Of a DNA stretch of 64,000 bases, positions 11,481-21,666 are shown piece after piece. Location of the stretch: NCBI GenBank assembly GCA_916048095.2, contig OU696575.1, positions 9,170,468 through 9,234,467 of the forward strand, read 5' to 3'. Position 1 is the stretch's first letter. The number at the start of each line of letters is the position of its first letter. Source of the DNA: Sacculina carcini. Its lineage: Eukaryota; Arthropoda; Thecostraca; Sacculinidae. The notes under the pieces were generated by a model. It saw only the letters and a program-made list of their open reading frames with translations, was not told the origin of the DNA and made no database searches. Both the position numbers and the translations under genes were made by a program.

Positions 11481-12762
11481 AATTGTTTGCGCCAAGATTC
11501 GGACCCGCACTGACTGGTGGACAATTCAGGCTGGTAGCAGAGAAGGTATCAAATCGACGCTAGAGCGATAGTAAAAACCCTACACTTCCATCATAACCTC
11601 ATCAGCCACCCACACAGCTACGGCCCTGCGGTCAATGACCTTAGCGCTCATGTGATCCGCTCCAAGCCTCTTTGTAATTCTGTCTCACTCTGCCTTTGAT
11701 TATCCGCGCACGTGCCAATATGTACGTGTGTGTGTATGCACAGAACAGCAACCTTATGCTAAGCGTAAAAAGTGGACACAAAATGATGTTCTCTGAATAC
11801 AATTGACGTTGGTGATAATATTATATTCACGGGCTGCAGTGCTGCATTGAAATGATATCTCCAGAATAGCTGGGTCGCTGAGCCCTAGTGTGGAAGATGC
11901 TTGTAGATCGAATCCTGATACGGGTTTGTTTATCAACACATCTGCTTTAACCTACCCGGAGTTACCTGACTTTATCTAGGCACCATATAATTTCAACAGA
12001 CTGGTGCATACAAAGAATACTAATAAATAACAACACTCAAATGAGATGGGTCAAGAAATTAATGATGATTGCATAATATTTGTGTTAATTGTGTATTTGA
12101 TTAATTTTGCGCTCAAATGAAATACGTAAACAAACTATACGGATGTGTTATTTTAAAATGATGCGTTATATAATCTGTGTGTCAACGTACACATTTCTGT
12201 TTGAATTAGAATTGATTATTCTAATTCAAGTCACTGTTATAACAGTGAGTAGAGTGATCATACACCCTGCAGGATTAGAAACAAAACCTGTTCAGGGGCG
12301 GATGAGCTACTTTTTAGCTAACAAACAGCACTCTTGAATCTCGGTATTTCTTGCTTTTTTGCACTATCTTGTCAGAATATTCCGTCTTTTTGTGGGGTTC
12401 ATTCAATTTACGCGCGTGTATTAATATTTGTGCCTCATATTTGATACGCAATATTGTTGTTCATATTGTTGATGCTGTGTTGTGCCATCAAACCGATCTG
12501 TTAATCACACCGTGTCGAAACTCATTGCTCAATAATCATCGGTTATGCAGACCCACAATAGAGTACATGCTAACACGCGAACACTATCGCTCACTTTGCC
12601 GCAAACTCAGCAATATAATGCTTCATCGAATCTATTAAAATCCACACAGATACACACCCCTTTTGGGCATGTATTTATTTGCAAATCTATATTTTTCTTA
12701 TAGATTTATCAATCATTTTATAGACCTATGGTATCAGAGTGATATTGGAGTGACCTTTAATT
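11481..12762. other. Unassigned sequence
   Basis: No gene recognised. A GATCGAATCC B-box-like word at 11904-11913, with a TAGCTGGG word 36 bp upstream, is too degenerate to call a tRNA or SINE. Confidence 0.5.
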
Positions 12763-12770
12763 ATTTAGAC

Positions 12771-13088
12771 CATGGATTCTAAACCGGGGGTATTCATACC
12801 CCTTAGGGGTATGGGAGCCATTTAGGGATATGGGACTCGAGTTCTGGGAACCGGCATAAATTATTAATGGCTCATAAATAATGAAATTATCTATGGAATA
12901 GTTTTACTAGTAATCGGTAACCAAAGTACAATAAATTCAAGCAATTAAAACACTCGTGGATTTAGAAAACATACTGGAAAATAATAGGATTGGTGATAAT
13001 TATTTGATCAGTCAAATAAAGGGGGTATGGAAACCATATTCGGCAATCCATTGGGGGTATGGGATCATCAAATGGTTAAGAAACTCTG
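12771..13088. mobile_element. hAT-type MITE with target duplication
   Basis: A 318 bp element. The left end CATGGATTCTAAACC and the complement of the right end, CAGAGTTTCTTAACC, match at 11 of 15 positions. It is flanked by 8-bp near-identical repeats ATTTAGAC (12763-12770) and ATTTAGAT (13089-13096), the target-site length of hAT elements. GGGGGTAT-type subterminal repeats occur inside both ends (12786-12820 and 13021-13062). There is no coding capacity. Confidence 0.8.
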
Positions 13089-13096
13089 ATTTAGAT

Positions 13097-14201
13097 TGTA
13101 TACATTGTGTGTTTGAGTGTGTGTGTGTGTGCTGTGGGAGTTTGTGAGCAGTTCTGATTCCGTTCCAACCTATTATATTTCGAATAGCATTGATCTTCAC
13201 TCTCTTTGTCTCTGTATGACCAATGTTTATGAGGATTGGTGTTATGCAAATCACAACGTGTGCACTCCTCCCAAATCGCATTGTGCATATATTCCAATAA
13301 TACTAATAATAATAACCAGAAAATGCACTACACACTTCGATACTCTCGGAAATGTGCACATGTCGGTGATCTGAAATCAATCACTTTGATCTTGCGAGAT
13401 AAAAGACGATGTTGTGTCGGATACAAACAAGCACATCGTATACGACTGATAACATGCGTCTACCGGGAGCCCACCTGAACGCAGGCGTGGATGTTATGGC
13501 ATTGTGCATAATTAATCTGTATGGCGCATATAACAGCGGTATGTTCACACGCATTTTCGCCAAGGCGTCGGCTTTCCTATGCAAAGTGCACCTTTGCTGA
13601 CGCTCGCTAATGTTTTTGTAATGTTCAGTCGCACAGCCAATGTGGCGACAGTGAAAAATTGCCAAATAGCACGGGTAAGCAAGACAAAAAGGAATTTCAT
13701 CAGGGACAAAACAGCCGTGTGCTCGTGTGGTTCTGCAGGGCGAATTATGGTGGCAGGTTTGTTACGATGTCATCTATATTCTTTCATCTTCATTGTTGTG
13801 ACCGCGTCATCTGGAGCTGGTCGGGTTTTTCTCAGCCGTTTCTGAATACCAATTGAATGCACTGAAAAGTGGTGCACAAGTCCTCGTATATACCAGTATC
13901 CGTCAAATGAAAAAAGCCACATTGGACCAAAAAACGGAAAAACATTACGCGTGGAGCTAAAAAATTTGCCCATGTTATAAGCTTCATAATAAAAGCAATA
14001 CACACTGAATGCATTCATATTAGTACTCTAATCAAACGACTTGGTTGGTTGTAATGCATAACGAACCTTCACGATAACACCTTTTATTTATGAAGTGTAT
14101 CCCGTAGATAATGACATACCACGTGGCTACTCCGTTGTGCAATGACGTTCCAAGTTTAGCTCTTTAAGAAATTTGATAAATTAGCCACTGTCCTACATTA
14201 A
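13097..14201. other. Unassigned sequence
   Basis: Overlapping 60-95 codon frames on both strands have no motifs. A short TG run lies at 13117-13131. Confidence 0.5.
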
Positions 14202-14501
14202 ATGAAATATGCGCTCTTCTCACTTACCTTTTTGAATTTCCAATATCCTCAACAAGTTCCAGTGATCTGCTGGGACGAAGCCAAAGACGCACAAGTTGCA
14301 AACCTCTGCTATATACACTATGATATGTACAAAACGATATATCCATCACATAAGGTTCTCTCACAAATAACATACGTTTACGACAGGCATACGCAGCAAA
14401 AACTTATCCCTGAACTAGACCATATCACATCTACACATGACAACACAAGAAATATCCGGCAAGGTAAATGTTTGATTGAACTAGGATGTGGAAAGGCATA
14501 A
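14202..14501 (+). other. Unrecognised 99-codon reading frame
   Basis: An ATG-to-stop frame of 99 codons, not low-complexity, starting MKYALFSLTF with a hydrophobic N-terminus. No family is recognised, and there is no splice or polyadenylation context to support it. It may be chance. Confidence 0.15.
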
Positions 14502-15727
14502 CAAAACAAGTCGCTCGGAAATCTTAGTGCTAAAGAAAGAAGGTGATATCTGCAAATGAATATAAAATGCTATATGTGTGAATAGAAAGTGCTAAATGCA
14601 AATGGCAAGAACAGATGCATTATTCGATAAACTTGACTCCCCTTTACCATCAACCTGGCGACGCCATTCTTGATATCAGGCCACCCAAGTAGAGACGCAC
14701 GTCAAAGAGACATCCCTACGGCAGCTGAAATGTTGCGCCACCAATGAACCAAGACAGCTATCACTCAACGCGACACGCACCACACACATACACAAACACA
14801 CACGAGTTGCCAAATTGTCAGCCCATGTTGCCAACTTGAAAAGGGTTTGATAATAGCCAAGGGCAAGTGTTGCTTTATGGGCGACTTATAGAAATCTCAA
14901 AGGTAAGTCTAAAGCAAACGGTTGCAGGCAAAATTTACCAACAACTCTCAAGAAAAATAAATCGAACAACAAACTGAAGGGAAAAACAATCATATTTGCG
15001 TTAATACTATTGCGTTATGCGTTAATAATATTGAAGGGCTCCACAAAAATACTCAAAATGTTTCATACATTCACTTCAAGCCATCAATCAATCTGGACGC
15101 ACCTGCATAAGCAAAAAGCTCTGTTTATTGCACCAAAACGAACGCAGTATGAAGATACCCTTTTATAGAGCGTTTCATTAACCAAACCGCCCACAAAACA
15201 CAAGTTTTACTCTACAATTCCCAATTCAAAAAGTAGTTCCCAATTCAAAAACGTCAGCACTTTCATCATAAACCTGGATCAGACCGTTTAGTATGCTCTC
15301 CCAGCAAAATTTCGACGAAAATCGTACATGGCCAACGCAACAATGTAAAGGAATAACAATTCAATTAAAATAAAATATAAGGCTATTTAATAAACGTTTA
15401 AGAAGCTCAAATGCAAAAACATTATATATTGCATATTCATTAACAATATCCGACAAAAATCGCGATTTTATCACTCATATGCAAGCATTATTTGTATGTA
15501 ATATTCAATTAATCCGAAAGACAATTGATAAACATGGAAATCTCAAATACGTCCATATAATTGTGCGTGTGCGTGTATGTCCTACATACACGCGGTAACA
15601 AGTCATGAATCTAGAGCGATAAATGGTATACACCAAGCCATACAACGCCCCTTGCCGATATAGCATCGCAACAATAATATGCACACACACAGAGCCAAAC
15701 GACAAATTCACTGTCACAGTCAGTCTA
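14502..15727. other. Downstream flank of the branching enzyme exon
   Basis: Mostly AT-rich, no element recognised. In minus-strand sense this is the 3' side of the branching-enzyme gene. An ATTAAA hexamer (complement of TTTAAT at about 15386-15391) could be its polyadenylation signal, which would imply a ~340 base 3' UTR (inference). Confidence 0.4.
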
Positions 15728-17101
15728 TCACTGTTGTTCCAGCACCAGCACCAGTCCAACACGACTCGGTGCGTACACTTGAATCGAGTGCGGCCTATTG
15801 CCGTGAGGCTGCGGCTGGCTGAAATGCCGACCGCCGGCCTCCACACGGCCCAGCCCGCCGAACTCGACGGCGTCCGTGCTCAGCCGGCAGCGATAGCAGC
15901 CAGCCGTTGGCACGCCGACACGATAGTCGGCAAGCGAGCGTTGGCCGTCCAGGTTGAACACAAACACCAGCCGGCCGTGCCGATCGGCCGCTATCAACCG
16001 ATCGGTCTCGTGCCGGCAACTGACGTACGCCGGCTCGCCGTCACGTTGGAGCCAGCCACCGCCACCGTCGTCGGACGAAGCTTCGAGAAGATTGAGCGCC
16101 GCGTCGAAGGCCGCCAGCTGGATGTAGCGCAGCTGCCGGTCGGAGTCGGTGAGGCTCCACTGACGACGCGCGTAGTGATAAGACTCGCCGTTGCCGACGC
16201 GCGGAAAGTCGAGCCACTCGGGATGACCGAACTCGTTGCCCATGAAGTTCAGGTACGCCTCGCCGGCCAGTGTATGCGTCATGAGCCGCAGCAGCTTGTG
16301 CAGTTGCATGCCGCGCTCGACCACCAGGTTGGCCGGGTTGATCATCGACATGCCTGTGTACACCTCGGCGTCGAGCAGCCGGTGGGCCAGCGTTTTGTCG
16401 CCGACCAGCGCCTGGTCGTGCGACTCCGCGTAGCCTACGGTCGGCTCGCGGTAGCGACGGTTGGTCAGCGCGTGCACGATGACGCCAATGTTCCAGTGCT
16501 CGTCGCGCTGCTCCTTCAACAGCCGAATCCACAAGTCGGGCACAGCCATGGCCAGCCGATAGTCGAAGCCGACGCCGCCCTCGTCGGTGGGTCGACACAG
16601 CGCCGGCATGCCGCTCACGTCCTCGGCCACAGTGATGGCCTTGGGCAGCAGCTGATGCACCAGTCGTTGCGCCACGGTCAGATAGGCCAGTGCATCTGCA
16701 TCAACCCCGACGCCGAAATACTCGCCGTAGTCGCCGCTGAACCCCTGACCGATGCCGTGCGAGTGATACAGCATCGAGGTGACGCCGTCAAAGCGGAAGC
16801 CGTCGAAACGATACTCCTCCAAGAACCAGCGCAAGTTTGACAGAAGGAAACGTAACACCTCCCAGTCGGCGTAGTTGAAGAGGCGCGAGTTCCACAGCGA
16901 GTGATGTCCGCGCTCTCCTGCGTGAAAGTAGCACGCATCGCTGCCGTCGAACTGGTTGAGACCGTCGAGAACGTTGTTGGACGCGTGCGAATGCACCACG
17001 TCGAGCAGCACGTACAGGCCGCGAGCATGAGCCTCGTCCACTAATCGCATGAGGTCGTGCGGCGTGCCGTAGCGGCTGGATACGGCGAAAAAACTCGTCA
17101 C
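15728..17101 (-). CDS. GBE1: 1,4-alpha-glucan branching enzyme, terminal coding exon
   Basis: Encodes the C-terminal 457 residues of glycogen branching enzyme, which cuts alpha-1,4-glucan chains and re-attaches them by alpha-1,6 links in cytosolic glycogen synthesis. GH13 motifs are in order: [10 protein letters not shown] (residues 32-41), [11 protein letters not shown] with nucleophile Asp105, [10 protein letters not shown] with acid Glu160, [12 protein letters not shown] with Asp229, then [17 protein letters not shown] and a C-terminal all-beta domain ending LEQQ and TGA. All three catalytic residues are present and the frame is open. The exon starts after an AG acceptor (17102-17103) preceded by a short pyrimidine stretch; upstream codons in that frame are intronic. 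Animal enzymes are about 700 residues, so roughly 240 N-terminal residues come from exons not recognised here. GC content is far above the flanks. Confidence in the family is very high. Confidence 0.97.
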   Translation of the reverse strand: MTSFFAVSSRYGTPHDLMRLVDEAHARGLYVLLDVVHSHASNNVLDGLNQFDGSDACYFHAGERGHHSLWNSRLFNYADWEVLRFLLSNLRWFLEEYRFDGFRFDGVTSMLYHSHGIGQGFSGDYGEYFGVGVDADALAYLTVAQRLVHQLLPKAITVAEDVSGMPALCRPTDEGGVGFDYRLAMAVPDLWIRLLKEQRDEHWNIGVIVHALTNRRYREPTVGYAESHDQALVGDKTLAHRLLDAEVYTGMSMINPANLVVERGMQLHKLLRLMTHTLAGEAYLNFMGNEFGHPEWLDFPRVGNGESYHYARRQWSLTDSDRQLRYIQLAAFDAALNLLEASSDDGGGGWLQRDGEPAYVSCRHETDRLIAADRHGRLVFVFNLDGQRSLADYRVGVPTAGCYRCRLSTDAVEFGGLGRVEAGGRHFSQPQPHGNRPHSIQVYAPSRVGLVLVLEQQ

Positions 17102-17750
17102 CTCGAATAGCGCCACAAAAAGGACACAAATGAACACACACACATACATATACACACAACAATCAAACCATAGTAAAATAGGGCACTGCAGAAATATCGA
17201 ACAAATTATCAGCCTTGAGCCAAACAAAAATAATTGACAATTTCCAGAAATACTTAAACACATTTTTTCCAGAAATACTTAAACACATGCCACTTACGAT
17301 TTGAGTGACATACGTCTGTACAAGCATCAAAAATGACCCATTTCGGTAAATTTGGACGTTTTCGCGATGTCAGTGGAACACGCATGCACAAGTATCGAAA
17401 ATGACCGACTTCGGCCAATTTTGAAGTTTTCATATGCGCGTAATTACAATACAGGCCGAGAATTGAATTGACGTAAATTTAATACTTTAATCAAGGACTA
17501 CTATATACAGGACATGCAAAGCTCCATGCCTGACTGAGCTAGCGGATGTTATCGTCTCAATTGTTACGCATGTGTGCAAAATTAACTGGTTAAAGGCAGA
17601 TGACCTAAAAAGTAACACACATAATTGTCTCAGAAATGTATTATATCTTGTGATTGAAAGCAACTGAATATGTGTTTCGCTTCTAGCTATTGAGGCGATA
17701 TCTTTGTACTGTAGGTTTTGTTTGGGACGTATGTGTATGTGTGTGTATGC
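17102..17750 (-). other. Presumed intron upstream of the branching enzyme exon
   Basis: In minus-strand sense this precedes the splice acceptor. It contains CA/TG runs and a near-duplicate pair, AATGACCCATTTCGG-AAATTT (~17332) and AATGACCGACTTCGG-AATTTT (~17400), about 68 bp apart. No earlier branching-enzyme exon is visible. Confidence 0.5.
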
Positions 17751-17981
17751 GGTGTGTTTGGTCGCTTGAGGTCGATTACCTCCAGGGCAGGACATTTGTG
17801 TGCCTGGCGCTAACTGACGGTTACTCCACACACTGAGTGTTTGCATTATGTATGTGTGTGTGTGTGTGTGTGTGTGGTTCACAGTTGCGATTTGGTGGTG
17901 TGTTGGGTCGCTTGGTGTCAATGATCTCCAGGGCAGGACATTCGTGTCCCTGGCGCTACCTGTCGGCCACATCACACACTG
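17751..17981. repeat. Imperfect 85-bp direct duplication around a TG repeat
   Basis: Units 17751-17835 and 17897-17981 share GGTGTGTT-GGTCGCTTG, CTCCAGGGCAGGACATT-GTGT and CCTGGCGCTA-CTG, ending in CACACACTG. They are offset by 146 bp and separated by a (TG)n run at 17848-17876. Function unknown. Confidence 0.85.
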
Positions 17982-19167
17982 TTTCCCGTGTGGCTCATTT
18001 TGTGTGTCACTTGTTTCTCGGCTTGCGCTGAACGTTTTTGCTACTCGACATTACTCGAAGGAGTTGGCGCTCGGAAAGGGTTGAAACCTCTGGTGTAATC
18101 CTCCATTGTATTAATCACCTGCAAACCTCTAGTGTGACCTTCATTGTGCTGCAAAATAAAGAGGTTGAAACGCCGGGCAACACCATTCAAAATTTTCGCC
18201 TCACATTCCACACGCGAAACGGCGCGTGACAACATGGTATAATTACACTTTTTGAGTGAAAAATATTCCATTTCTCTAAAATGGCTTATACCTGAATATT
18301 TATGAAAATACAAAGGAGCATTCCCACAGAGATAGAAGCAAACACAGAAACAAAAGCTTACCACAATGCAACAATATATCAGTGGGCCGGGTCTTCTTTA
18401 CAGAGGTCTGAACAAAACTTTCTGCAGCTGGTTTCTGCTGGTGTTCCCCTAGATAATGAAGTCCATTCATTCAGGTTAGTGTCCATTCAGAAGATCATTT
18501 GCCAGACGACAAAAATGTCGAATATCAAATATAAATCGCGTTGAAACTGGATAGTGCCGTCAAAGTTTCCGTCGGTCTTTTATGGCAGCAGGAGTGATGA
18601 CGGGCTTCCCTCATGAAATACTCCATTGTTGATGATATAAAACTAAGTTGTAATTTCTCCAGACTACTCTTCATATATTTTTCATTTAACGAGACGTTCA
18701 TATGCACTTCAGGTAATTTTCGTTGCCAAAACTTATTAACAAAATTAACGCATTGTCAATGCAATGCTTGGCTGTCGCAGGAGAATGAATATGGGATAGC
18801 ATGCAGTGGTTGCCTCCTTGACGCACTCAAGTTCTGTGTGCTGCTGTGTGCTCACAGTGTAACAGAGACCGTGCTGCCCTTGTGCCTCATAATATACACA
18901 AAAAAATGGTCCTGCAGTATGCCTTGTTCAATGTCAATAAGAATCCCGCCAAAAATACAACGCTGTCAAACCTGTATACTTTATTTATCGAGAAAACATA
19001 TTCGTCTGTAGTCTTCACTTTGACAAGCGGTTACCTGCTATTTGCCTATAGAGGGAGTGATGTGCTACAGCTTGCGTTTGCTTGGCATCACCAACATATG
19101 TCTGAGATATTATAACCAAATATAATATTGGTTATATTATAACAAATATTTTATTTGGCTATACGAT
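17982..19167. other. Unassigned sequence
   Basis: Short frames at 18613-19011 and 18846-19115 have no recognisable motif. Nothing else is supported. Confidence 0.5.
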
Positions 19168-19300
19168 ACATCGTTGTATCGCTATGCCCTTCATCGTATA
19201 AACTGAGTGCGCGTTTGCACATCGCGCATTCCTCAATAGGTCTGTCGTTCGTGTTTGGTTCGAAATTCGCATCGAGCAAGACAGTGTGTGTGTGTGTGTT
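19168..19300 (+). mobile_element. BEL/Pao LTR fragment, 5' part
   Basis: Aligns closely with 32729-32862, the first part of the intact LTR of the BEL/Pao element at 30.5-33.3 kb: TCGTTGTATCGCTATGCCCT, then TTGGTTCGAAATTCGCATCG, then the TG run. Homology stops at the TG microsatellite (19284-19300). What follows is LINE 5' sequence instead. Confidence 0.8.
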
Positions 19301-19404
19301 TCGTGTCGTCATTGAGTGCGGACGTGCTTTTGAGAGCTCCTGGTTTGACCCGACAAGGGCAGGTAGCCTGATATAGACTGAGTGTGGTTTCTGTGGAGTA
19401 CATA

Positions 19405-19935
19405 ATGGCAAAATCGTTGAGCGAACTCGTGAAGCTACCACGATCACAGCTGGCTCGCTTAACGAAAGATGAATTAATCGACGGTATTATGAGTGCCCCT
19501 GAGACGAGTGATAAGCTGGTCCAGCAGATGAGTGCAAAGTTAGACATGTTGGTGGCCGAATTGGCTGAACTGAAGAATACACTCACCACGCCCGATAGTC
19601 AGATAAGTCTCAAGTTTGCTCAACTCCAAAAGAGAATCGATCAACAGTCGGTTGCCCATTGCCCAGCAGCATAGGTATCCGGAAAAGTTGGATAGCCGTG
19701 AGAGGGAGAACAAAATCGTTCTAACTGGTGTGCCAGACGAGAATGAATCCCTGGACGGGTCAAAATCTGATGAATATAAGTTAAGAAAGGTGTGGGCTGG
19801 GTTGCATGTTGAAGAGCCGATTGATTCATATCAGCGTCTCGGACGTGACGGTCAGGTGGGGAAGCGTCGGCCGATTCTAGTCATCCTCGCGAGCAGGCAC
19901 AGCAGAGATAGAGTGCTCGGTCAATCAAAGCTCGA
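19405..19935 (+). pseudogene. LINE ORF1 relic
   Basis: The frame starts MAKSLSELVKLPRSQLARLT with a coiled-coil-forming segment (LAELKNTL), 96 codons. It then shifts by one base near 19640 into a frame reading RERENKIVLTGVPDENES and SYQRLGRDGQVGKRRPI, the nucleic-acid-binding core of LINE ORF1 proteins (RRKNxxxxGxxE followed by RLG). About 180 codons in two frames. The 5' side joins the BEL LTR fragment; the 3' side breaks off at about 19940 into Ty3/gypsy sequence, so ORF2 is missing. Confidence 0.7.
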
Positions 19936-19939
19936 GCTC

Positions 19940-20620
19940 AGCTCGTCAGCATCGTGACGCCCTTCGGATTATTCGAGTTTCGACGACTGAGTTTTGCCTG
20001 CGGTCGGCTGCTCAGTCGTTTCAGCGCTTCCTCGACGATACCTTGCGCGGACTCAACTTTTGTTTCGCCTATATAGACGACATCCTCATCGCCAGTCAGA
20101 CGATTGAGTTGCACGAGCGTCATCTGCGTGCTGTCCTGCTGCGCCTACACAAGATCGGAATGCGACTACACAAAGATAAATGTTATCGGAGTTTCTCAAC
20201 TGGACTTCCTCGGACACCGTCTCTCGCCAAGTGGTCTGTCACCAGCGCCAGAGAAACTAGCCGCCGTTATCAATTTTCCCAGACCGGCCACGCAGGCTCA
20301 GTTGCACGTTTCATTGGCATGGTTTCGTTTTATCATCGCCTGATTCCACACGCCTCGAGCCTTTTGTCGCCGCTTCACGCCCTGGTGGACGCTAGGTCTT
20401 CTAAAGCACCAGCGGCTACACAGCGGCACAGTAAAGTAGACACCAGCGGCTGACGAAGTTTTTCAAACCGAAAAATCTCATTCGTCTAACATCACGTCAG
20501 TCACTTTACCTTCTTCCGAGTGTGCTCTGAGTTTGCAGGTGGATGCGTCAACGGGCCTGGGAGCAGTGATGCAGCAATCGATGACAACCGATGGTGTTGG
20601 TACTTGGTCTGCGGACTAGA
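19940..20620 (+). pseudogene. Ty3/gypsy reverse transcriptase/RNase H relic
   Basis: Palm motifs VTPFGLFEFRRLSF and FCFAYIDDILIASQ (catalytic YIDD) are followed by HLRAVLLRLHKIGMRLHKDKC. In shifted frames come LDFLGHRLSPSGLSPAPEKL, RFIGMVSFYHRLIPHAS, and an RNase H start LQVDASTGLGAVMQQ near 20535. This is the canonical order of Ty3/gypsy pol. At least four frame changes and no protease, integrase or LTR make it a dead fragment. Confidence 0.88.
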
Positions 20621-20624
20621 GATT

Positions 20625-21198
20625 ATTGAATTGGAAGACGGACTAACCTTGATTGCTCCAGATAAGGAAATATGTGATCTAGACAAGGATATATCTCTCT
20701 GCAACCGGTTCTCCATACTCTATGTACAGACTCACATTACAGATGTGGGTGCACGGAAAAAGCGATCACTTATCTCACTTTGCCTGAGTGCTTTGCAGTA
20801 TATATATTCCCATGAGAGACAAATCAAGGCGTCAATACAAAATGTTAACTCCAAGTCCCAAAGATGAAAACTATGACAATATGGCGCAGCCTGTGACCAA
20901 CATACCCCCTCAGAGTTATATCACCTCACAGTGTCAGTGTCTTCAGATGTCTAAGTTCAAGAATAAATTTGTTGACAAGTCGGTAGTTCTATGGCAAGAG
21001 CCTGAATTCAGAAATTCGTGTACTTTTCAAAGTCCCCTCAGTGACCCCTCTCAGGGGCCTAGGATAATAAAAGTCAAAGGCAACATCGTCCCGCGTTATC
21101 TCCAAGCTAATGTGGAAAGACTCATTGATATGGGGGATATGTCTGAATTCTCTACTTCGACAGTTTTCCCCTCTGCCCCTATCTTGATTTCCACATAG
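20625..21198 (+). other. Unrecognised coding-like relic cut by a gypsy LTR
   Basis: Two overlapping plus-strand frames look coding by composition. One (about 20616-20867) reads LEDGLTLIAPDKEICDLDKD and SALQYIYSHE; the second (20788-21198) reads MLTPSPKDENYDNM, SVVLWQEPEF and GNIVPRYLQANVERLIDMG. Together they suggest about 190 residues of one protein with a single frame shift near 20840. I do not recognise the family. The second frame ends six bases before the gypsy LTR boundary at 21204, so it may be truncated by that insertion. Confidence 0.3.
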
Positions 21199-21203
21199 GG
21201 GTT

Positions 21204-21655
21204 TGTAATAAGCGCACACACACTCTACTGGCACAGCACAGTATCTCCTCCAACCGTCAAACCACAAACACGACTCCTCGCTCACACCGTGACACACACA
21301 AACACACACACACGCACGCACAAAGCCTCACCCGCCGAAGCAACCAATCAGCAGCGAGCCGGTCACTCGCCGCCGCCGCGGGCATGAACAATTCACGGCG
21401 TGACAGTCATACTAGTACATACATACATACATACAAACATAGTACACAACACGAGCACAAACGCAAATAACACACACAGACACACACACACTAACACTCC
21501 ATGCACATAACACTACATGCACACCCGGCTTCAAGAGCCAACTAAACGTTTAAATCTACAAGATGCGGTAAAGTGGAAACGCCATTGTATGACGAATGAC
21601 AATAACAATGACAAATGCGTGTCGACTGAACACGTACTCACACGCACTCACACAA
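21204..21655 (-). repeat. 3' LTR of the gypsy element
   Basis: In minus-strand sense it runs from just after the pol stop to the terminal CTTATTACA. It includes a (CA)n run at 21292-21320, a (CATA)n run at 21414-21436 and a GC-rich GCCGCCGCCGCGGG patch near 21370. A homologous fragment lies at 36281-36432. Confidence 0.75.
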
Positions 21656-21666
21656 TAGCATGAACA

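Noticed and set aside
11863..11915. A/B-box-like words suggesting a tRNA gene
   Set aside because: No acceptor or T stem can be formed; only the GATCGAATCC word is convincing.
15623..16840. A 405-codon plus-strand frame antisense to the branching-enzyme exon
   Set aside because: It mirrors the GC-rich coding strand of a well-recognised gene and contains no domain of its own; long antisense frames are expected there.
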